DNA from: JBGOTP01 sp041476545 | GTDB lineage: Bacteria; Acidobacteriota; Vicinamibacteria; Vicinamibacterales; CAVVIG01 | Direction of reading: 5' to 3' | Assembly (NCBI GenBank): GCA_041476545.1 | Contig: JBGOTP010000238.1 | Span: 1-8,162 of the forward strand | DNA length: 8,162 bases | Shown here: positions 6,878 through 8,162 of the stretch, piece after piece | Layout: each line of letters begins with the position of its first letter | Position numbering within the stretch: the stretch's first letter is position 1 | The notes under the pieces: generated by a model | Database searches by the model: none | The model's input: the letters and a program-made list of their open reading frames with translations, nothing else | Told to the model about the DNA's origin: nothing | Made by a program: the position numbers and the translations under genes

Positions 6878-7291
6878 CTACTGAGCAGGCGAGGGCAGGT
6901 CCTTGAGGATGAACACCTTTTCCCCGCGACGGATCATGCCCAGGTCGCGGCGCGCGGCGTCTTCAATGGCGCCGTTGTCGTTCAGCAGTCGCAGCTTCTG
7001 TTCGAGAAGACGGAGGTTCTGGGCGTGTCTGCGGGTCAGCTTCGCCTGCAGCTCCATGGACTGTCGTCGCGCGCGCCCGACGGCCAGCATCCCCTGGTCG
7101 CCGACGAGCGCGTCCACCACGATCACTGCAGCGACGAGCATCAGCAGGAGCCGTAGGACGGAGCGGCTCCATCCGCCGCGGGTGCGCCGGGGGGCGTGGC
7201 GAGGTAATCCTGGGCGACGATCGTTGTTCCCGTCTTTCCCCGTTTTCGGCACGCCGCGGACAGGGTACAACAACTCAAATGGCGAGTACAA
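6878..7291 (-). CDS. ftsB: FtsB/DivIC-family septum formation initiator
   Basis: Up to 137 residues on the minus strand. It is a small bitopic protein of the divisome: in the FtsQLB (DivIB-FtsL-DivIC) complex it links early cell-division proteins to septal peptidoglycan synthesis. Seen here are a basic cytoplasmic head rich in Arg, one transmembrane helix at about residues 45-63 (VLRLLLMLVAAVIVVDALV), a coiled-coil-like region at about 72-105, and the family's end motif IEDAARRDLGMIRRGEKVFIL (109-129). The start is uncertain. The frame opens at TTG 7291, with only a poor upstream AGGA, while GTG at 7252 gives 124 residues; the long N-terminal head is unusual for the family. It converges on glnB, with only 7 nt between their stops, and is divergent from cutA. 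Because FtsB and DivIC are hard to separate by sequence, the symbol is approximate. Confidence 0.82.
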   Translation of the reverse strand: MYSPFELLYPVRGVPKTGKDGNNDRRPGLPRHAPRRTRGGWSRSVLRLLLMLVAAVIVVDALVGDQGMLAVGRARRQSMELQAKLTRRHAQNLRLLEQKLRLLNDNGAIEDAARRDLGMIRRGEKVFILKDLPSPAQ

Positions 7292-7399
7292 GTCCTGTTC
7301 GCGTATCGTCGAGCTCCATCATCGTTGCGCTGTGAATCCGACAACGAACCGCGAATCGTCAACGCCTGATGGTGGACCCTCAACGGTCCGGCTGGCACG

Positions 7400-7750
7400 A
7401 TGACCGCGATAACCCCGATGACTGACGTCGTGCTCGTTCTGACCACGGTGCCGATCGGAGAGCCGGGGGAGGCGATCGCCCGTGCGCTCGTCGACGAGCG
7501 GCTGGCGGCGTGCGTGAACCTGCACGCGCCCATGACATCGTTCTATCGATGGAACGGTGCCGTTGAACGCGACGAGGAGCGGCAGGTCGTGATCAAGACC
7601 ACGAGCGGGCACGTCGCCAGTCTTCGCGAACGTCTCCTGCGGCTCCATACCTACGAACTTCCGGAGTTCGTGGTGATCGCGGTGGCCGACGGTACGCCGG
7701 AGTACCTGGACTGGATCAGGGCTGAGGTGGCGCAAACGGAGCTCGGATAG
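7400..7750 (+). CDS. cutA: Divalent cation tolerance protein CutA (copy A, complete)
   Basis: 116 residues from ATG 7400; ATG 7418 is a possible shorter start and neither has a clear ribosome binding site. CutA is a small, very stable trimer of the same ferredoxin-like fold as PII. It was named for copper tolerance in E. coli, but its molecular role is still unclear. Family signatures are LTTVP (14-18), ERLAACVN (33-40), SFYRWNGAVE (47-56), KTT (66-68) and HTYELPE (83-89). In the last motif Thr replaces the usual Pro of HPYE.PE. The TAG stop (7748-7750) shares its final G with the first GGTTCAC repeat of the array downstream. From 7514 onward the gene is repeated, inverted, at the window end. 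Any promoter must lie in the 108 nt between it and ftsB; a 5-bp stem GGACC/GGTCC (7374-7389) is the only structure I see there. Confidence 0.92.
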   Translation: MTAITPMTDVVLVLTTVPIGEPGEAIARALVDERLAACVNLHAPMTSFYRWNGAVERDEERQVVIKTTSGHVASLRERLLRLHTYELPEFVVIAVADGTPEYLDWIRAEVAQTELG

Positions 7751-7758
7751 GTTCACAA
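7514..7758 (+). repeat. cutA: Long inverted repeat, left arm (3' two-thirds of cutA copy A)
   Basis: This pairs with 7918-8162 on the opposite strand: position x matches 15676 minus x with no gaps. Over the 237 coding bases there are 6 mismatches, at 7633, 7726, 7738, 7742, 7744 and 7745. The first three are silent; the last three change the final two residues (Leu-Gly here, Val-Arg in the other arm). The arm may be longer, because the window ends inside the partner arm. Confidence 0.95.
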
Positions 7759-7794
7759 GGTTCACAAGGTTCACGGGGTTCACGGGGTTCAAAG
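7750..7794 (+). repeat. Tandem 9-bp repeats, GGTTCACNN, left array
   Basis: Five consecutive 9-mers: GGTTCACAA (7750), GGTTCACAA (7759), GGTTCACGG (7768), GGTTCACGG (7777) and GGTTCAAAG (7786). The array starts within the cutA stop codon and is directed away from the gene. The 9-base period is read directly from the sequence. It lies opposite a similar array in inverted orientation at 7866-7937. Confidence 0.95.
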
Positions 7795-7836
7795 GGTTCG
7801 GGTTCGGGTTCGGGTTCGAGTTCGAGTTCGAGTTCG
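7795..7836 (+). repeat. Tandem 6-bp repeats, GGTTCG x4 then AGTTCG x3
   Basis: The 9-bp array passes without a gap into seven hexamers: GGTTCG at 7795, 7801, 7807 and 7813, then AGTTCG at 7819, 7825 and 7831. They look like a shortened form of the GGTTCAC unit that expanded separately, probably by replication slippage. They have no counterpart in the right half of the spacer, so the two sides of the structure are not mirror images here. Confidence 0.93.
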
Positions 7837-7865
7837 TGAAAGGGCCTGCGGTCCCAGTAGAACAG

Positions 7866-7937
7866 GTGAACCTACTGAACTTTGTGAACCGTGTGAACCG
7901 TGTGAACTTTGTGAACTTTGTGAACCTATCGAACCTC
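7866..7937 (-). repeat. Tandem 9-bp repeats, inverted orientation, right array
   Basis: Eight consecutive 9-mers, written on the plus strand: GTGAACCTA, CTGAACTTT, GTGAACCGT twice, GTGAACTTT twice, GTGAACCTA and TCGAACCTC. On the minus strand they read as GTTCAC-type units leading away from cutA copy B. The last units overlap the final codons and stop of copy B (TAG at 7928-7926). Units vary at the two or three spacer bases, often in identical neighbouring pairs, which suggests local duplication. Between the two repeat sides lie only about 29 unremarkable bases (7837-7865). Confidence 0.93.
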
Positions 7938-8162
7938 TGTTTGCGCCACTTCAGCCCTGATCCAGTCCAGGTACTCCGGCGTACCGTCGGCCACCGCGAT
8001 CACCACGAACTCCGGAAGTTCGTAGGTATGGAGCCGCAGGAGGCGTTCGCGAAGACTGGCGACGTGCCCGCTCGTGGTCTTGATCACGACCTGCCGCTCC
8101 TCGTCGCGTTCAACGGCACCGTTCCATCGATAGAACGATGTCATGGGCGCGTGCAGGTTCAC
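7918..8162 (-). repeat. cutA: Long inverted repeat, right arm (cutA copy B)
   Basis: Reverse complement of 7514-7758 at about 97% identity over the coding part, without indels. It reaches the window edge, so its true length is unknown. The last seven bases (8156-8162) are GGTTCAC, the same core as the repeat unit; the equivalent GTGAACC in copy A (7514-7520) is part of the normal cutA reading frame. Confidence 0.95.
7926..8162 (-). CDS. cutA: CutA copy B, partial (5' end beyond window)
   Basis: 78 codons, open from the window edge to TAG at 7928-7926, equivalent to residues 39-116 of copy A. The first codon in the window is GTG for the Val of AACVN, not a start; the real start lies outside. 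The protein differs from copy A only in its last two residues (EVR instead of ELG). The SFYRWNGAVE and HTYELPE motifs and the reading frame are intact, so nothing visible shows decay. It is either a second functional cutA in opposite orientation or the product of a fold-back join in the assembly. Confidence 0.88.
   Translation of the reverse strand: MNLHAPMTSFYRWNGAVERDEERQVVIKTTSGHVASLRERLLRLHTYELPEFVVIAVADGTPEYLDWIRAEVAQTEVR

Noticed and set aside
7374..7389. Hairpin GGACC-ctcaac-GGTCC just before cutA
   Set aside because: Only five base pairs and no T-run or known regulatory pattern; expected by chance in GC-rich DNA.
7319..7792. Minus-strand frame giving an N-terminal NPVNPVNLVNL repeat peptide
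   Set aside because: The repeats are the 9-bp DNA array read in one frame, and the rest is antisense to cutA. No sign of selection as protein.
7750..7937. Possible CRISPR array
   Set aside because: Units are 6-9 bp with no unique spacers and no cas genes. This is a simple tandem repeat, not CRISPR.
7514..8162. Terminal inverted repeats of an insertion sequence
   Set aside because: The arms are cutA coding sequence and the spacer has no transposase or other gene, so there is no support for a mobile element.

Overview
The window is about 8.2 kb of GC-rich bacterial chromosome with tightly packed genes. Two clear translational couplings are visible: a TGATG stop/start overlap at 129-133 and an ATGA overlap at 6538-6541. 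The source looks like a Gram-negative, didermal bacterium, because it has an RND efflux pump, predicted lipoproteins and a c-type cytochrome. Gene content and the intergenic GGTTCAC-type repeats would fit an uncultured Acidobacteriota (Vicinamibacteria-like) genome. That placement is an impression rather than something the sequence proves.

Region 1 (1-2777, + strand) is a heavy-metal efflux operon. It holds the last 42 codons of a CzcA/CusA-type RND pump, a divergent PII-like protein of the type linked to metal RND pumps (no T-loop tyrosine), an unrecognised 41-residue single-pass membrane protein, and a complete Zn/Cd/Pb-type P1B ATPase. Starts overlap stops or sit close behind them, so the genes are probably translated as one unit: an envelope-spanning pump, an inner-membrane pump, and two small proteins that could sense or adjust them.

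Region 2 (2778-3954, +) encodes two exported proteins. One is a small lipoprotein of unknown function. The other is a secreted cytochrome with a single CXXCH near its C-terminus, as in class II (c'-type) cytochromes. A 25-nt interrupted dyad lies between the ATPase and the first lipoprotein.

Region 3 (3995-6870, +) is glnD-glnB: the bifunctional PII uridylyltransferase/uridylyl-removing enzyme, directly coupled to its substrate, a canonical PII protein with Tyr51. This is a nitrogen-status signalling pair.

Region 4 (6878-8162) has an FtsB/DivIC-family cell-division gene on the minus strand, convergent with glnB, and then cutA on the plus strand. Past cutA is an unusual structure: arrays of 9-bp GGTTCAC-based repeats face each other across a short centre, and a second cutA copy lies on the minus strand and runs off the window end. 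The two copies match without gaps over 237 bp with 6 substitutions, 5 of them in the last 25 bp beside the repeats. This is either a real inverted duplication or a fold-back assembly product. PII and CutA share a trimeric ferredoxin-like fold, so the window carries four PII/CutA-superfamily genes. No tRNA, rRNA, CRISPR array or transposase was seen, and there is no gene-free stretch longer than about 180 bases.
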